Shown: positions 36,603 through 45,737, counted from the first letter of the stretch. The stretch is DNA of 64,000 bases from an uncultured Rikenellaceae bacterium (GCA_944325305.1 CALUZO010000003.1:1-64000), one strand, 5' to 3'. The notes: generated by a model not told the origin, from the letters alone. Numbers and translations are program-made.

Positions 36603-38090
36603 TTATCTGTTTTTATTTACTATCGAACGCGCCATCTGCATCGGATTTATATTCTCCCTCCGAAAGAACCAGACAGCATATACCCCCAAGAGTGCTAAGT
36701 TACACAAATATTTCATAAGCACGGGCAGCATGTCGGTAAAATAGCTAACCCCGTAAAGTGCGGCACCGAGTAAAACATATTCGCCTATCCTTCTCAGTTC
36801 ATACGGAGTCGGACAGTATTTCCGGTTAAGGACATAGCTCACCGCCACCATTACGAATTCGCATACCAACCTCGCCAGCACCGCTCCGAGCACTCCGAGT
36901 TGCGGAACAAGCATCAGGTTGAATACAACGGTAAATACAAGCCCGGTTCCGGTCACTAAAATCGCAAATTTGGTTTTGCTCATCTGCTTGTACCAGAACG
37001 AAAGATTGAAAACCACCCCGGTAAATATATTCGACACCAATATAATAGGCAGCAGACCGACACCCTCTCTCAATCCCGGCCCGAGTATTTTTTCGAAAAG
37101 ATCAGTAAACAGCGTGACGCCGAGAAAGATACCTATGGCGGCTATGATATAGTACTTCATGGCTTCGGCATTCATCTTCACGAAATCATCCTTCTTGAAA
37201 CTGCCCAGAAAATAGGGTTCGGCGCCCATTCTGTACATCTGCAGGAACAGGACAAGAATAACCCCCAGCCGGCTTACAGCCCCGAACTGTCCGAGGGCCG
37301 CGAGGGAAACATCTTCCGGCATCAGGAACTTGATCATCTGACGGTCGATATATTCGTTTGCCGTTCCGGCTATTCCGCTGATAAGCAAAGGCATGGAGTA
37401 AATGAAGATCGGAACGAGTATCTTTTTATTTACACGCGGCACAACCCGTCCGCAAGCAGGCAAAAGAAAAAATATCGTAATAAAACTGGCTATCAGATTG
37501 GCTACCAACACATAACCGGCTCCGAACGAAGGATCGTACATAGCCCCGAAAAGGGAGGAAAGCGGCGCAAGCCCGGGCAACACGCTATAAAAAAACAGAC
37601 ACAACGCAACATTTACTATTACCGAGATCAATCTGATAACGACGAATTTCGTTGCCCGGCCCTGTTCGCGCAAACGGGCGAACGGGATAGCTAAAAAAAC
37701 GTCGATAGCTATTATGGAACCGGTGATCCAGATGAACGACGGCGTATCGGCATACCGCATGGCATCGGCGATACGCCCGTTGAAAAGCAGCACCAACACT
37801 AAAAAAACAAGAGAGGCAAGACTCACGGCACCCCACGTGTTGGCAAAAACCATACGCTTCTGCTCTTCGTTTTCGGCTTTGCCTGCGAAACGGAAATAGC
37901 CCGACTCCATACCCATGGTCAGCACAACCAGCGCGAACGGAATAAGCGCATAGAGATCCGTAACGACACCGTAGCCCTCCGGCGAAAGTATACGCGTAAG
38001 ATACGGCACCAGAAGAAAGTTGAGAAACCGGGCAGCCACGCTGCTGATACCGTATATGGCCGTCTGCCCAGCAAGTTTCCTTATCGACAT
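36603..38090 (-). CDS. Oligosaccharide/polysaccharide flippase (MATE-like MOP superfamily)
   Basis: A 495-aa integral membrane protein with about 12-14 helices. The N-terminus has the flippase pattern KLAGQTAIYGISSVAARFLNFLLVPYLTRILSPEGYGVV, seen in Wzx and RfbX-type exporters of lipid-linked sugars. The amino terminus is cytoplasmic (RKLAG), and RENINPMQMARSIVNKNR closes the protein. It leads the operon flippase-dut-small TM-holB-folK from a full consensus promoter 100 nt upstream. The sugar substrate is unknown. Confidence 0.87.
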   Translation of the reverse strand: MSIRKLAGQTAIYGISSVAARFLNFLLVPYLTRILSPEGYGVVTDLYALIPFALVVLTMGMESGYFRFAGKAENEEQKRMVFANTWGAVSLASLVFLVLVLLFNGRIADAMRYADTPSFIWITGSIIAIDVFLAIPFARLREQGRATKFVVIRLISVIVNVALCLFFYSVLPGLAPLSSLFGAMYDPSFGAGYVLVANLIASFITIFFLLPACGRVVPRVNKKILVPIFIYSMPLLISGIAGTANEYIDRQMIKFLMPEDVSLAALGQFGAVSRLGVILVLFLQMYRMGAEPYFLGSFKKDDFVKMNAEAMKYYIIAAIGIFLGVTLFTDLFEKILGPGLREGVGLLPIILVSNIFTGVVFNLSFWYKQMSKTKFAILVTGTGLVFTVVFNLMLVPQLGVLGAVLARLVCEFVMVAVSYVLNRKYCPTPYELRRIGEYVLLGAALYGVSYFTDMLPVLMKYLCNLALLGVYAVWFFRRENINPMQMARSIVNKNR

Positions 38091-38588
38091 CGGTTAATGT
38101 TTTTCATAAAGTACGCGATCGTCGTACATACCTGTGCGAACATGGCTTCTCGTCAGGCGCATTTCTAATTGCCGACAATCTGCCATTCGCAAAAGTAAGA
38201 AAACCACTGAGACGCCACAAGGTTTTCACGATTAATTATAACCGCTAACAACATGCCGTATCGCAGCGGGAATACACCGCGAGTTTCCCCTATCGAAATG
38301 TGTCCGGGCCCATTTCCCAGAATATGCAATATCCAAAAGGGCGTAAGCCTCGTCCATACTCCGGAAAAGGAAGCCGATGTCCGGATCGGGAATATACCGT
38401 CGATCTACGAAATGGCAGCCATCCGCGGGCAGTGCCATGCTGTCGGGCCATTACTTCTGACAAAACCGCTGTAATATTTGCCGGGGCCGGCTGTATCTGC
38501 CACGACAGGCTCCCGGCAGTAAACTCTCGAAGTCCTCATCACGCCGCATCTCCGGACAAAACCGGAAACTCCGCGCATCAATATTGTC
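38091..38588. other. 498-nt intergenic region between the flippase and rlmN
   Basis: Besides the flippase promoter, nothing is assigned. A 68-codon frame on the minus strand (38232-38438) looks partly protein-like but has no good start or relative that I recognise. No hairpin terminator with a T-run follows rlmN here. Confidence 0.35.
38190..38197 (-). promoter_or_regulatory. Promoter -7 element of the flippase-dut-holB-folK operon
   Basis: TACTTTTG on the minus strand with TTG 20 nt upstream, 100 nt before the flippase ATG. Confidence 0.65.
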
Positions 38589-39635
38589 TCAGGACAACGT
38601 CTGCGATTCGGTCTGCTTTTTCTCGGTCGACAGCAAGCCGCACGCAGCCTGTATATCCTCGCCCCGCGAAGAACGTATGGTAGTGGTTATTCCCTTGTGC
38701 GAAAGCGCATCGCGAAAACGGACCATGGCCGCATTATCGGGACTCGAGAATCTGCTCCCAGGCGAATTATGAAATCGTATGAGATTGATGCGGCATTTCA
38801 AACCGTCGAGCAGGCGGACAAGTGCCTTTATATGCCCGGGCGAATCGTTCAGCCCGTCGAAAACTATATATTCGAAACTTACGCGCCGCTGTCCGGAGAA
38901 ATCATATCCTTTCAGCATCTCCACGACCTTCTCGATGGGGAATGCCCTTTCGGCGGGCATAATCTCTGCCCGTTGTGCGGGGAAAGGATTGTGCAGGCTC
39001 ACGGCCACATGCACCCGACTTTTTTCCAGCAGTTCCTTCAACCCGCCCAACACACCAACCGTGGAAACCGTAATCCTGGTCGGACTCCAGCCGTATCCCC
39101 ATTCCGAGGTCAGTATCTCGAGAGACTTCAAAACTTCAGCCGTATTGTCAAGCGGTTCACCCATACCCATATAAACGATATTTGTGATATCACCGCTCTC
39201 GGGAATCGACCGCATCTGGTTGATGATTTCGCCGGCAGTGAGGCTGTGCTGCAAGCCCTGCTTTCCTGTCACGCAAAATTCGCAACCCATACGGCAGCCC
39301 GCCTGCGACGAAACGCACAGCGTGGCCCTGTCGCCCTCCGGAATATATACGGTCTCCACATAAGCTCCCGACAACGTGGGGAAAAGATATTTTTTCGTCC
39401 CGTCGGTCGAAACAGCCACAGCTGAAGGCGCAACAGTCCCAACGGTATAAATCTTGTCAAGCAATTCACGGTTGCGGAGAGATATGTCTGTCATTTGGGA
39501 TATTTGCGATGCTCCCTTCTTGTATAGCCATGCCGCTATCTGGCGTGCCGTAAAACGCGGCATACCGAGTCTGAGGACGATTTCACCCAACTCCTCAAGG
39601 TTTTTTCCGAAAAGCCATTCTTTAGTTTGAGCCAC
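38589..39635 (-). CDS. rlmN: 23S rRNA (adenine-2503-C2)-methyltransferase / tRNA methyltransferase RlmN
   Basis: A radical-SAM methyltransferase of about 348 aa. The cluster motif CRMGCEFC and the following TGKQGLQ, the SAM-binding GMGEPLDN and the catalytic cysteine region near CGLLSTEK at the C-terminus are all seen. The open frame continues to 39788 through the tRNA-Ala gene, which cannot be coding. A GTG at 39633-39635 (VAQTKEWLFGKN) just after a TATTTTTG promoter is the best start and gives the family's normal length. Confidence 0.9.
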   Translation of the reverse strand: MAQTKEWLFGKNLEELGEIVLRLGMPRFTARQIAAWLYKKGASQISQMTDISLRNRELLDKIYTVGTVAPSAVAVSTDGTKKYLFPTLSGAYVETVYIPEGDRATLCVSSQAGCRMGCEFCVTGKQGLQHSLTAGEIINQMRSIPESGDITNIVYMGMGEPLDNTAEVLKSLEILTSEWGYGWSPTRITVSTVGVLGGLKELLEKSRVHVAVSLHNPFPAQRAEIMPAERAFPIEKVVEMLKGYDFSGQRRVSFEYIVFDGLNDSPGHIKALVRLLDGLKCRINLIRFHNSPGSRFSSPDNAAMVRFRDALSHKGITTTIRSSRGEDIQAACGLLSTEKKQTESQTLS

Positions 39636-39654
39636 AACTTTCTCGTTTATGAAA

Positions 39655-39662
39655 CAAAAATA
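39655..39662 (-). promoter_or_regulatory. Promoter -7 element of rlmN
   Basis: TATTTTTG on the minus strand, 20 nt before the GTG start. It lies between the tRNA-Ala terminator and rlmN and fixes the GTG start. Confidence 0.6.
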
Positions 39663-39694
39663 CGAAAAAAGAAGTCTAACCGCACGACTGCAAA

Positions 39695-39720
39695 CAAAAA
39701 CGCAGCCCGTACGGGCTGCG
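39695..39720 (-). terminator. Terminator of tRNA-Ala
   Basis: Palindrome CGCAGCCCGT/ACGGGCTGCG (39701-39720), followed on the minus strand by TTTTTGTTTG. Confidence 0.85.
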
Positions 39721-39729
39721 TTGCTCATG

Positions 39730-39803
39730 TGGAGAATACCGGAATCGAACCGGTGACCTTTTGAATGCCATTCAAACGCTCTAGCCAACTGAGCTAATTC
39801 CCC
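39730..39803 (-). tRNA. tRNA-Ala(GGC)
   Basis: A 74-nt cloverleaf. The anticodon loop ATGGCAT sits on a TTTGA/TCAAA stem, so the anticodon is GGC. The acceptor stem carries the alanine identity pair G3:U70, with discriminator A at 39730. The T arm has GGTTCGATTCC. CCA is not encoded. It is separated from rlmN by a terminator. Confidence 0.95.
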
Positions 39804-40132
39804 AAAATGTTTTATACGAAGATAACATCTACCGCTTTCGAGAGGGAAAAACGATCAATGAACACTTGTCGGTGCCGGCAAATATACACAAAAATCGATT
39901 CCCTGCAAAAAACAGCAATAATTTCCTCTCGGGAGCCGTTTTTTTTAAACAGCAAGGAAGGATTGCATTTTTTGAGTGCCGTTTCTTTTTTTTAATGTAA
40001 TTGTTGCATATCTTTGTATTTGGGAGATTTCCCAGTTACATAAAACCTTAAACTAACCTAAAAGACAATGATCTTGGTTCAAACGGATGCCTAAGAGATA
40101 ATGCATCTGAAGGAACCATAAAATTTAAATCT
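39804..40132 (+). promoter_or_regulatory. Promoter and structured leader of the first tonB-like gene
   Basis: A TATCTTTG -7 box at 40009-40016 implies a leader of about 110 nt. It can fold into GGGA/TCCC (40022-40033) and a nested stem-loop: TGGTTC 40075-40080 with GAACCA 40113-40118 outside, GATGC 40086-40090 with GCATC 40103-40107 inside, and symmetric five-nt internal loops. The first 200 nt hold no gene. Confidence 0.55.
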
Positions 40133-40858
40133 ATGGAAGCAAAGAAATCAGTTCAGGCCGATTTGCAGGGCAAAAGGGGGCTTTTCTTGGAGATAGGCAT
40201 GGTGGTAAGCTTATTGGTAGTGATACTGTGTTTTGCCTGGAATCAAAAAGAGGCCAAAGGTGAAATATTCCAAATGGGATATGCTCCGTCGGGCGGTCCG
40301 GTGACGGAAATGGTGCCAATAACCAGGGAACCTCCGAAAGGAACATCACGACCTACACAAAAAGTACAGCAAAGCGTCGATATCATCAGGATCGTCCTCG
40401 ATGAGACCGAAATAGTGGAAGAAATCGACTTCAACGAGTTCGATATGGACCTGGTTTATGCCGATGCTACCGCCGGAGGTGTTATCGGAACAGGATCTGG
40501 CACTGCAGGTGGAGGCGGACCATTCGACCCGGGTGACGCCATCTTCGACTTCGCCGTGATCGAAGACATGCCGAAATTCCAGGGTAAAGACTACAATGCC
40601 TTCACAGCTTGGATCAACTCGAAGATCGTATACCCAAGAGATGCCCAAAGAATGAATATCCAAGGGCGTATCATGGTGGAATTTATTGTGGAAAAAGACG
40701 GTTCACTCTCAGGAATACAGGCTAAACAGGGCGACCCGATACTCATCGCTGAAGCAATAAGAGTCGTAAAATCGTCACCAAAATGGACCCCAGGACGTCA
40801 AAGAAACAAACCTGCAAGGGTGAAAATGGTCGTTCCGGTCGTATTCCGCCTCCAGTAA
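40133..40858 (+). CDS. TonB C-terminal domain protein (energy transducer), copy 1
   Basis: A 241-aa protein: cytoplasmic start, one membrane helix (about 19-38, LEIGMVVSLLVVILCFAW), a periplasmic linker with a glycine-rich stretch (GTGSGTAGGGG), and a TonB C-terminal domain (about 155-241) with the YPRDAQRMNIQGRIMVEFIVEKDG pattern. TonB couples the ExbB/ExbD proton channel to outer-membrane transporters; Bacteroidetes have several paralogues. A close relative follows downstream. It has its own terminator after the stop. Confidence 0.88.
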   Translation: MEAKKSVQADLQGKRGLFLEIGMVVSLLVVILCFAWNQKEAKGEIFQMGYAPSGGPVTEMVPITREPPKGTSRPTQKVQQSVDIIRIVLDETEIVEEIDFNEFDMDLVYADATAGGVIGTGSGTAGGGGPFDPGDAIFDFAVIEDMPKFQGKDYNAFTAWINSKIVYPRDAQRMNIQGRIMVEFIVEKDGSLSGIQAKQGDPILIAEAIRVVKSSPKWTPGRQRNKPARVKMVVPVVFRLQ

Positions 40859-40869
40859 ATCCTATACAG

Positions 40870-40903
40870 ATCATGCCTGTATAAATCCCTATGCAGGCAT
40901 GAT
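40870..40903 (+). terminator. Terminator after the first tonB-like gene
   Basis: ATCATGCCTG (40870-40879) pairs with CAGGCATGAT (40894-40903), followed by TTATGCTTT. Confidence 0.75.
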
Positions 40904-41011
40904 TTATGCTTTCCCATAAAGAAAAAATCTATCTAACCAGACTTTCTACTAAACCTCTAACTTAAAAGTTCTATCTTAGGCATATAGGGAAAATACAAGA
41001 TAAAGAACGTA

Positions 41012-41713
41012 ATGGAGTTAAAAAAATCCCAGCAAGCAGACTTGCAAAACAAACGATTACTGTTTTTCGAGACAGGTCTCTGTGTGGCGTTCCTGATCGT
41101 GGTCCTTGCTTTTTCGTGGAACAAGAAAGAGGTAACCATTCCCGAACTCCCGGTAATTCCGGAACCGGCTCCTATTACCGAAGAGATAGTCGAAATCACT
41201 CGACAGGAACCCCGACCTGCAGTACCGCAAAAACAACAGCAGATACGTATCGTGTCGGAAATATTGCAGATCGTCAAAGACGACAGCGAAATCGTTACGG
41301 AAATAGAATTCGATGACTTTTCCGAAGAGATTATTGTGGCAGATATCTCGGCTGGAGGAGGAAGCTCCACCGAAGAAGAGGTCGATTTCGGAGACGACAT
41401 ATACGTAAAGGTCGAGGACGAACCCAAGTTTATGGGACGTAGCTGGGAATCGTTCAACTATTGGGTAGCGAGAAATATAAAATATCCCAAAGCCGCTATA
41501 AAGAACAATATACAGGGGCAGGTCAAAATACGGTTCGTAATCGAGAAAGACGGTTCGATATCCAACATAGAGGTTGTGTCATCGCCTAATCCAATACTCA
41601 GCGAAGAGGCCCTCAGGGTAATCAAAGAATCGCCGGCCGAATGGACTCCCGGCAAACAAAGAAATGTCCCTGTAAGAGTCAGATTTGAGATTCCTGTAGA
41701 TTTTTATCTGTAA
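41012..41713 (+). CDS. TonB C-terminal domain protein, copy 2
   Basis: A 233-aa paralogue of the preceding gene with the same plan: MELKKSQQADLQNKR near the start (compare MEAKKSVQADLQGKR), a helix at about 19-36, and a proline-rich linker (PELPVIPEPAPITEE), then the TonB domain with YPKAAIKNNIQGQVKIRFVI and WTPGKQRNVPVRVRFEIP. The two arose by tandem duplication; they have diverged most in the linker. It is followed by its own terminator, so the two are probably separate transcripts or partly read through. Confidence 0.88.
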   Translation: MELKKSQQADLQNKRLLFFETGLCVAFLIVVLAFSWNKKEVTIPELPVIPEPAPITEEIVEITRQEPRPAVPQKQQQIRIVSEILQIVKDDSEIVTEIEFDDFSEEIIVADISAGGGSSTEEEVDFGDDIYVKVEDEPKFMGRSWESFNYWVARNIKYPKAAIKNNIQGQVKIRFVIEKDGSISNIEVVSSPNPILSEEALRVIKESPAEWTPGKQRNVPVRVRFEIPVDFYL

Positions 41714-41743
41714 CACAGGCATCAACTTTGATAGTTACTGAAG

Positions 41744-41765
41744 GGTCGCCTCTGTCAGAGCGACC
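41744..41765 (+). terminator. Terminator after the second tonB-like gene
   Basis: GGTCGC (41744-41749) and GCGACC (41760-41765) form the stem, followed by TTTATTATT. Confidence 0.8.
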
Positions 41766-41813
41766 TTTATTATTGGGCATTTCAGTGAAAAAGTTCATAC
41801 CGCAATTAAAAAT

Positions 41814-43007
41814 ATGTCAGAAGAAACAAAAGGAATAAAACCGGAAACCGCAGTACTTGCGTCGGTCATACGCGACAAACAGGACGAAACTCAGGTAAAC
41901 GAATACCTCGACGAACTTGAATTCCTGGCCGAAACAGCAGGTATCGCGACGATAAAACGTTTCACGCAAAAACTCCAGACACCAAGTTCAAAACTCTATA
42001 TGGGCCCAGGAAAGATCGAGGAGATCGCTGCATATGTCGAAGAAAACGAAATCGACACGGTTATATTCGACGATGAACTCTCGCCTTCACAGACACGAAA
42101 CATCGAACAAGCAATAAAATGCCGCATACTCGACCGCACGAATCTTATATTGAATATCTTCGTACAACGGGCACAGACAGCATACGCAAAAACACAGGTC
42201 CAGTTGGCTCAGTACGAATACATGCTGCCACGACTAACAGGGATGTGGACCCACCTCGAAAGGCAACGCGGTGGAACCGGAACCCGCGGAGGTGCCGGCG
42301 AACGCGAAATAGAAACCGACCGCCGCGTTATTCGCAACCGCATAAGCAAACTCAAGGAGGACCTGAAAAAAATAGACAAACAGATGGCCGTGCAGCGCTC
42401 CAATCGCGGCAGCATGGTGCGGGTCTCCCTGGTCGGATACACCAACGTCGGAAAGTCGACCATTATGAACCTCATAAGCAAAAGCGATGTCTTTGCCGAA
42501 AACAAACTCTTCGCCACGCTCGACACTACCGTCAGAAAAGTCGTGCTGGACAACCTGCCGTTTCTGCTGTCCGATACCGTCGGATTCATCCGCAAACTGC
42601 CGACACAACTGGTGGAGTCTTTCAAATCGACACTCGACGAGGTGCGTGAAGCCGATCTGCTGCTGCATGTTGTCGACATATCTCATCCCGGATTCGAAGA
42701 ACAAATAGACGTTGTGAAGCAAACCCTGCAGGAAATAGGCGCAGGAGACAAACCCGTATTCATGGTATTCAATAAAATCGATGCATACTCGCACATCCCA
42801 AAAGACGAGGATGACCTGACACCCGCCACAAAACAGAACATGACCCTCGAAGAGCTGAAAAACAGTTGGATGGGAAAACTCGACACTCCATGTATCTTCA
42901 TATCGGCCAAGGAGAAGATAAACATAGAAAAATTGCGCCAGGACCTATATGTCATGGTGCGCGAAATTCACTCCGGACGATATCCGTTCAATAATTTTCT
43001 CTATTAA
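41814..43007 (+). CDS. hflX: GTPase HflX
   Basis: A 397-aa ribosome-associated GTPase that splits stalled 70S ribosomes. The N-terminal HflX domain has KLYMGPGKIEEIAAYV and RTNLILNIFVQRAQT; a glycine-rich linker RQRGGTGTRGGAGERE precedes a helical segment. The G domain starts with GYTNVGKST (G1, residues 208-216), then DTVGFIRKLP (G3) and FNKID (G4). It starts about 50 nt after the tonB terminator and ends about 60 nt before upp. Confidence 0.95.
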   Translation: MSEETKGIKPETAVLASVIRDKQDETQVNEYLDELEFLAETAGIATIKRFTQKLQTPSSKLYMGPGKIEEIAAYVEENEIDTVIFDDELSPSQTRNIEQAIKCRILDRTNLILNIFVQRAQTAYAKTQVQLAQYEYMLPRLTGMWTHLERQRGGTGTRGGAGEREIETDRRVIRNRISKLKEDLKKIDKQMAVQRSNRGSMVRVSLVGYTNVGKSTIMNLISKSDVFAENKLFATLDTTVRKVVLDNLPFLLSDTVGFIRKLPTQLVESFKSTLDEVREADLLLHVVDISHPGFEEQIDVVKQTLQEIGAGDKPVFMVFNKIDAYSHIPKDEDDLTPATKQNMTLEELKNSWMGKLDTPCIFISAKEKINIEKLRQDLYVMVREIHSGRYPFNNFLY

Positions 43008-43065
43008 AACGAGGTTTTCGGAAGGTAATTTTATATCTTTATATCAAACAAACAACGTCAAGCCT

Positions 43066-43719
43066 ATGCTGAACATACTCGATAAACAGAACACGATCTT
43101 CAATAGCTTCATCGCCCAGATGCGCGATGTCAACATCCAGGGCGATTCGTTGCGCTTCCGGACAAACCTCGAACGTTGCGGCGAGATCATGGCATACGAG
43201 ATCAGCAAAACGCTTACATACAATAACACGACTGTCGAAACCCCTCTGGGCGAGGCCGAGGTCATGCTGCCTCAGGAAGAACTGGTTATCGCGACTATTC
43301 TCAGGGCCGGAATACCGTTTCACAACGGCTTCCTGCGTTTCTTCGACAATGCACAAAGTTCCTTCGTCTCGGCATTCCGCAAATACAGCAAGGACGGAAC
43401 ATTCAACGTAAAGGTCGAATATGTTTCGAGCTGCAACCTCGAAGGGAAAACATTGATACTGGTTGACCCCATGCTTGCCACCGGGACATCTCTTCTGCTG
43501 ACCTACAAAGCATTGCTCGAGAAAGGGGGGAAACCGGCTCATACCCATGTGGCAACCATAATCGCAAGCGAGGAGGGCATAGATTATGCCGCCCGACACA
43601 TGCCGAAGAAACAGACCACGATATGGTGCGGCACTGTAGATCAGGAACTTACCGTAAAATCGTACATCGTTCCTGGATTGGGAGACGTCGGAGACCTCGC
43701 ATACGGAGACAAACTCTGA
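43066..43719 (+). CDS. upp: Uracil phosphoribosyltransferase
   Basis: A 217-aa type I phosphoribosyltransferase that salvages uracil to UMP with PRPP. The PRPP loop is ILVDPMLATGTS, the uracil-binding segment at the C-terminus is YIVPGLGDVGDLAYG, and the dimer arm ATILRAGIPF is conserved. The open frame begins at 42949, but the ATG at 43066 (MLNILDKQN) follows a near-promoter TATCTTTA and fits the family length. It does not overlap hflX. Confidence 0.93.
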   Translation: MLNILDKQNTIFNSFIAQMRDVNIQGDSLRFRTNLERCGEIMAYEISKTLTYNNTTVETPLGEAEVMLPQEELVIATILRAGIPFHNGFLRFFDNAQSSFVSAFRKYSKDGTFNVKVEYVSSCNLEGKTLILVDPMLATGTSLLLTYKALLEKGGKPAHTHVATIIASEEGIDYAARHMPKKQTTIWCGTVDQELTVKSYIVPGLGDVGDLAYGDKL

Positions 43720-43720
43720 G

Positions 43721-43751
43721 ACCGAAAGATTCTTGTACGATTATTTCGGTT
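43721..43751 (+). terminator. Terminator of upp
   Basis: ACCGAAA (43721-43727) and TTTCGGT (43745-43751) with a 17-nt loop, followed by TCTCTCTT. Confidence 0.7.
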
Positions 43752-43800
43752 CTCTCTTGCAGAAGAGAATCGGGATACTTCGAAATGCCTATTATATATT

Positions 43801-43838
43801 ACGATACGGGGTGGCTTGAAACAGCCACCCCGTATCGT
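43801..43838. terminator. Bidirectional terminator between convergent upp and kdsD
   Basis: Perfect 16-bp arms (43801-43816 and 43823-43838) around a 6-nt loop. It lies between the stop codons of upp (plus) and kdsD (minus). The plus strand continues ATTTTG. Confidence 0.8.
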
Positions 43839-43937
43839 ATTTTGTCACGGAACAACGGGAAACGGAGTATCCCAAAAAAAACAGTTCTTCGCGAGTCCTT
43901 CTCATACGAGAAAGAATATGTAGAAATGTTCCCTCCG

Positions 43938-44888
43938 TCAGAGCATCATGTCATAGAGTTCAACGACACCCGCAAGGCCTCCATCGGGATTGGTCACAAT
44001 AAGCGAGTGTATCTTGTACTTGCGCATGATCTCCTCTGCTTCGGTAATCCGCGCGTCGGCCGCAACCGTTTTGGGAGTCCGGGTCATGACCTCTCCGGCC
44101 GTCACCTCGAAGAACCTGTCACGGTATTTCTGCATCGCACGCCTCACGTCGCCATCGGACACAAGACCGGCAATGCGTCCGCTATCCATTATCACAGCCA
44201 CACCCATACGCGCATTGCTTATTTCGATTATCACATCGCTGAGTTTGGTATCCGGAGCAGCCAGCGCAAGGTTATCCGAACGCATGACATCCCCCACACG
44301 CGTAATGAGGCGTCGGCCAAGTGTCCCCCCCGGATGGAAGCGGGCAAAATCCTCAGCCCGGAAATCACGTTCATTTATAAGAGCTATGGCCAGAGCATCG
44401 CCCATGGCCAGTGTGGCCGTAGTCGACGATGTAGGAGCCAGACTCATTGGGCATGCCTCCTCCTTCACAGCGATATTAAGATGATACGCCGAGTGACGGG
44501 CCAGCGACGAATCGGGATTTCCGGTCATAGCTATAAGAGTATTACCATTCTCTTGCAGAAAAGGAATCAGACGAAGTATCTCGTCAGTCTGCCCGGAATT
44601 GGATATACCCAGAATTATGTCGTCTTTCGAGATCATCCCCAGGTCGCCGTGATAAGCGTCGGCCGGATGCATGAAAAAGGCAGGGGTTCCGGTACTGGCG
44701 AGTGTAGCGGCTATTTTGCGGCCTATCAAGCCGCTTTTTCCCATACCTGTAACGATAAGTTTTCCCGTGCATTTCACTATCGCAAGCACGGCTTTCTCGA
44801 AATCCGGTGTAAGTTGATACTCGAGGTCGGCTATAGCCTGCGACTCTTTACGGAAAGTATTTTTGGCACTCTCAATTATTGAACTCAT
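43938..44888 (-). CDS. kdsD: D-arabinose 5-phosphate isomerase
   Basis: A 316-aa KpsF/GutQ family enzyme that turns ribulose 5-phosphate into arabinose 5-phosphate, the first step to Kdo. The SIS domain (about 40-175) has the pattern GKSGLIGRKIAATLASTGTPA and STSGTPAFFMHPADAYHGDLG-like segments, followed by two CBS domains (about 205-316) with DVMRS and GVVELYDMML. It overlaps the kdsA stop by 4 nt, so both Kdo enzymes are co-translated from one RNA. Confidence 0.93.
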   Translation of the reverse strand: MSSIIESAKNTFRKESQAIADLEYQLTPDFEKAVLAIVKCTGKLIVTGMGKSGLIGRKIAATLASTGTPAFFMHPADAYHGDLGMISKDDIILGISNSGQTDEILRLIPFLQENGNTLIAMTGNPDSSLARHSAYHLNIAVKEEACPMSLAPTSSTTATLAMGDALAIALINERDFRAEDFARFHPGGTLGRRLITRVGDVMRSDNLALAAPDTKLSDVIIEISNARMGVAVIMDSGRIAGLVSDGDVRRAMQKYRDRFFEVTAGEVMTRTPKTVAADARITEAEEIMRKYKIHSLIVTNPDGGLAGVVELYDMML

Positions 44889-45655
44889 AGAAGCGATGTT
44901 ATAACGTTTTCAAGATCGGCAAGCGCCAGCATGTTAGGGCCGTCGCTCAAACCTTTATCGGGATCTGGGTGAACCTCAAAGAAATAGCCGTTCGCACCGA
45001 AAGCCTTGGCTGCCAGAGCCATTGCCGGAACAAATTCCCTGTTGCCGCCTGTCTTTCCTCCGGCAGCTCCCGGCCGCTGCACCGAGTGTGTACAATCCAT
45101 AATCACGCGCGGCACGATTTTTTTCATATCCGGGATATTCCTGAAATCTACCACCAGATTATTGTATCCGAAACTGTTGCCTCGTTCCGTAAGCCACACA
45201 TCCGGGTTACCGCTCTGACGCACCTTGTCGGCGGGATATCTCATATCCTCACCCGAGAGGAATTGTGCTTTCTTTATATTGACCACTTTGCCCGTATGTG
45301 CCGCAGCGACCAGCAGGTCGGTCTGTCTGCAAAGAAAAGCCGGAATCTGGATAATATCCACAACATTGCCAACCGGTGCAGCCTGCCAGCCTTCGTGTAT
45401 ATCGGTTGTCAACGGCAGGCCGTATTTACTCCCGACATCTGCCAGCATGCACAAACCTTTTTCAAGCCCCGGACCACGGAAGGAACACAATGACGTACGA
45501 TTGGCCTTATCGAACGAGGCCTTAAACACAATTTGTATCCCCAACTTCTGACGCAATCTCACCAGTTCGCGAGCTACCTCATCGAGCAACTCGGCACTCT
45601 CGATCACACACGGACCGGCAATAAAAACAGGTTTATCCGAATCAAACATATTCAT
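44885..45655 (-). CDS. kdsA: 3-deoxy-8-phosphooctulonate synthase
   Basis: Condenses phosphoenolpyruvate with arabinose 5-phosphate to Kdo 8-phosphate for lipopolysaccharide. The 256-aa chain has FIAGPCVIES at the start, KASFDKANRTS, the active-site segment GLPLTTDIHE, and DCTHSVQRPGA. ITSLL closes the chain and kdsD follows with a 4-nt overlap. A two-copy 76-bp repeat with TATATTTG boxes lies just upstream and probably supplies the promoter. Confidence 0.95.
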   Translation of the reverse strand: MNMFDSDKPVFIAGPCVIESAELLDEVARELVRLRQKLGIQIVFKASFDKANRTSLCSFRGPGLEKGLCMLADVGSKYGLPLTTDIHEGWQAAPVGNVVDIIQIPAFLCRQTDLLVAAAHTGKVVNIKKAQFLSGEDMRYPADKVRQSGNPDVWLTERGNSFGYNNLVVDFRNIPDMKKIVPRVIMDCTHSVQRPGAAGGKTGGNREFVPAMALAAKAFGANGYFFEVHPDPDKGLSDGPNMLALADLENVITSLL

Positions 45656-45729
45656 TGATTTGTCGAGTATTTCAATACTGGATATGCTTACACAGTCCTA
45701 TACCGTAAAACGTCACCAGTATATTTATA

Positions 45730-45737
45730 CAAATATA
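45730..45737 (-). promoter_or_regulatory. TATATTTG -7 box at the repeat edge, likely kdsA promoter
   Basis: TATATTTG on the minus strand, about 75 nt before the kdsA ATG. The same box recurs at 45806-45813 and 45882-45889, one at each repeat boundary. Confidence 0.5.

Noticed and set aside
38232..38438. 68-codon minus-strand frame
   Set aside because: No family recognised, no promoter or RBS of its own, and short; kept only as a possible relic.
39636..39788. N-terminal extension of rlmN
   Set aside because: Would be translated from the tRNA-Ala gene and its terminator; the promoter lies inside it.
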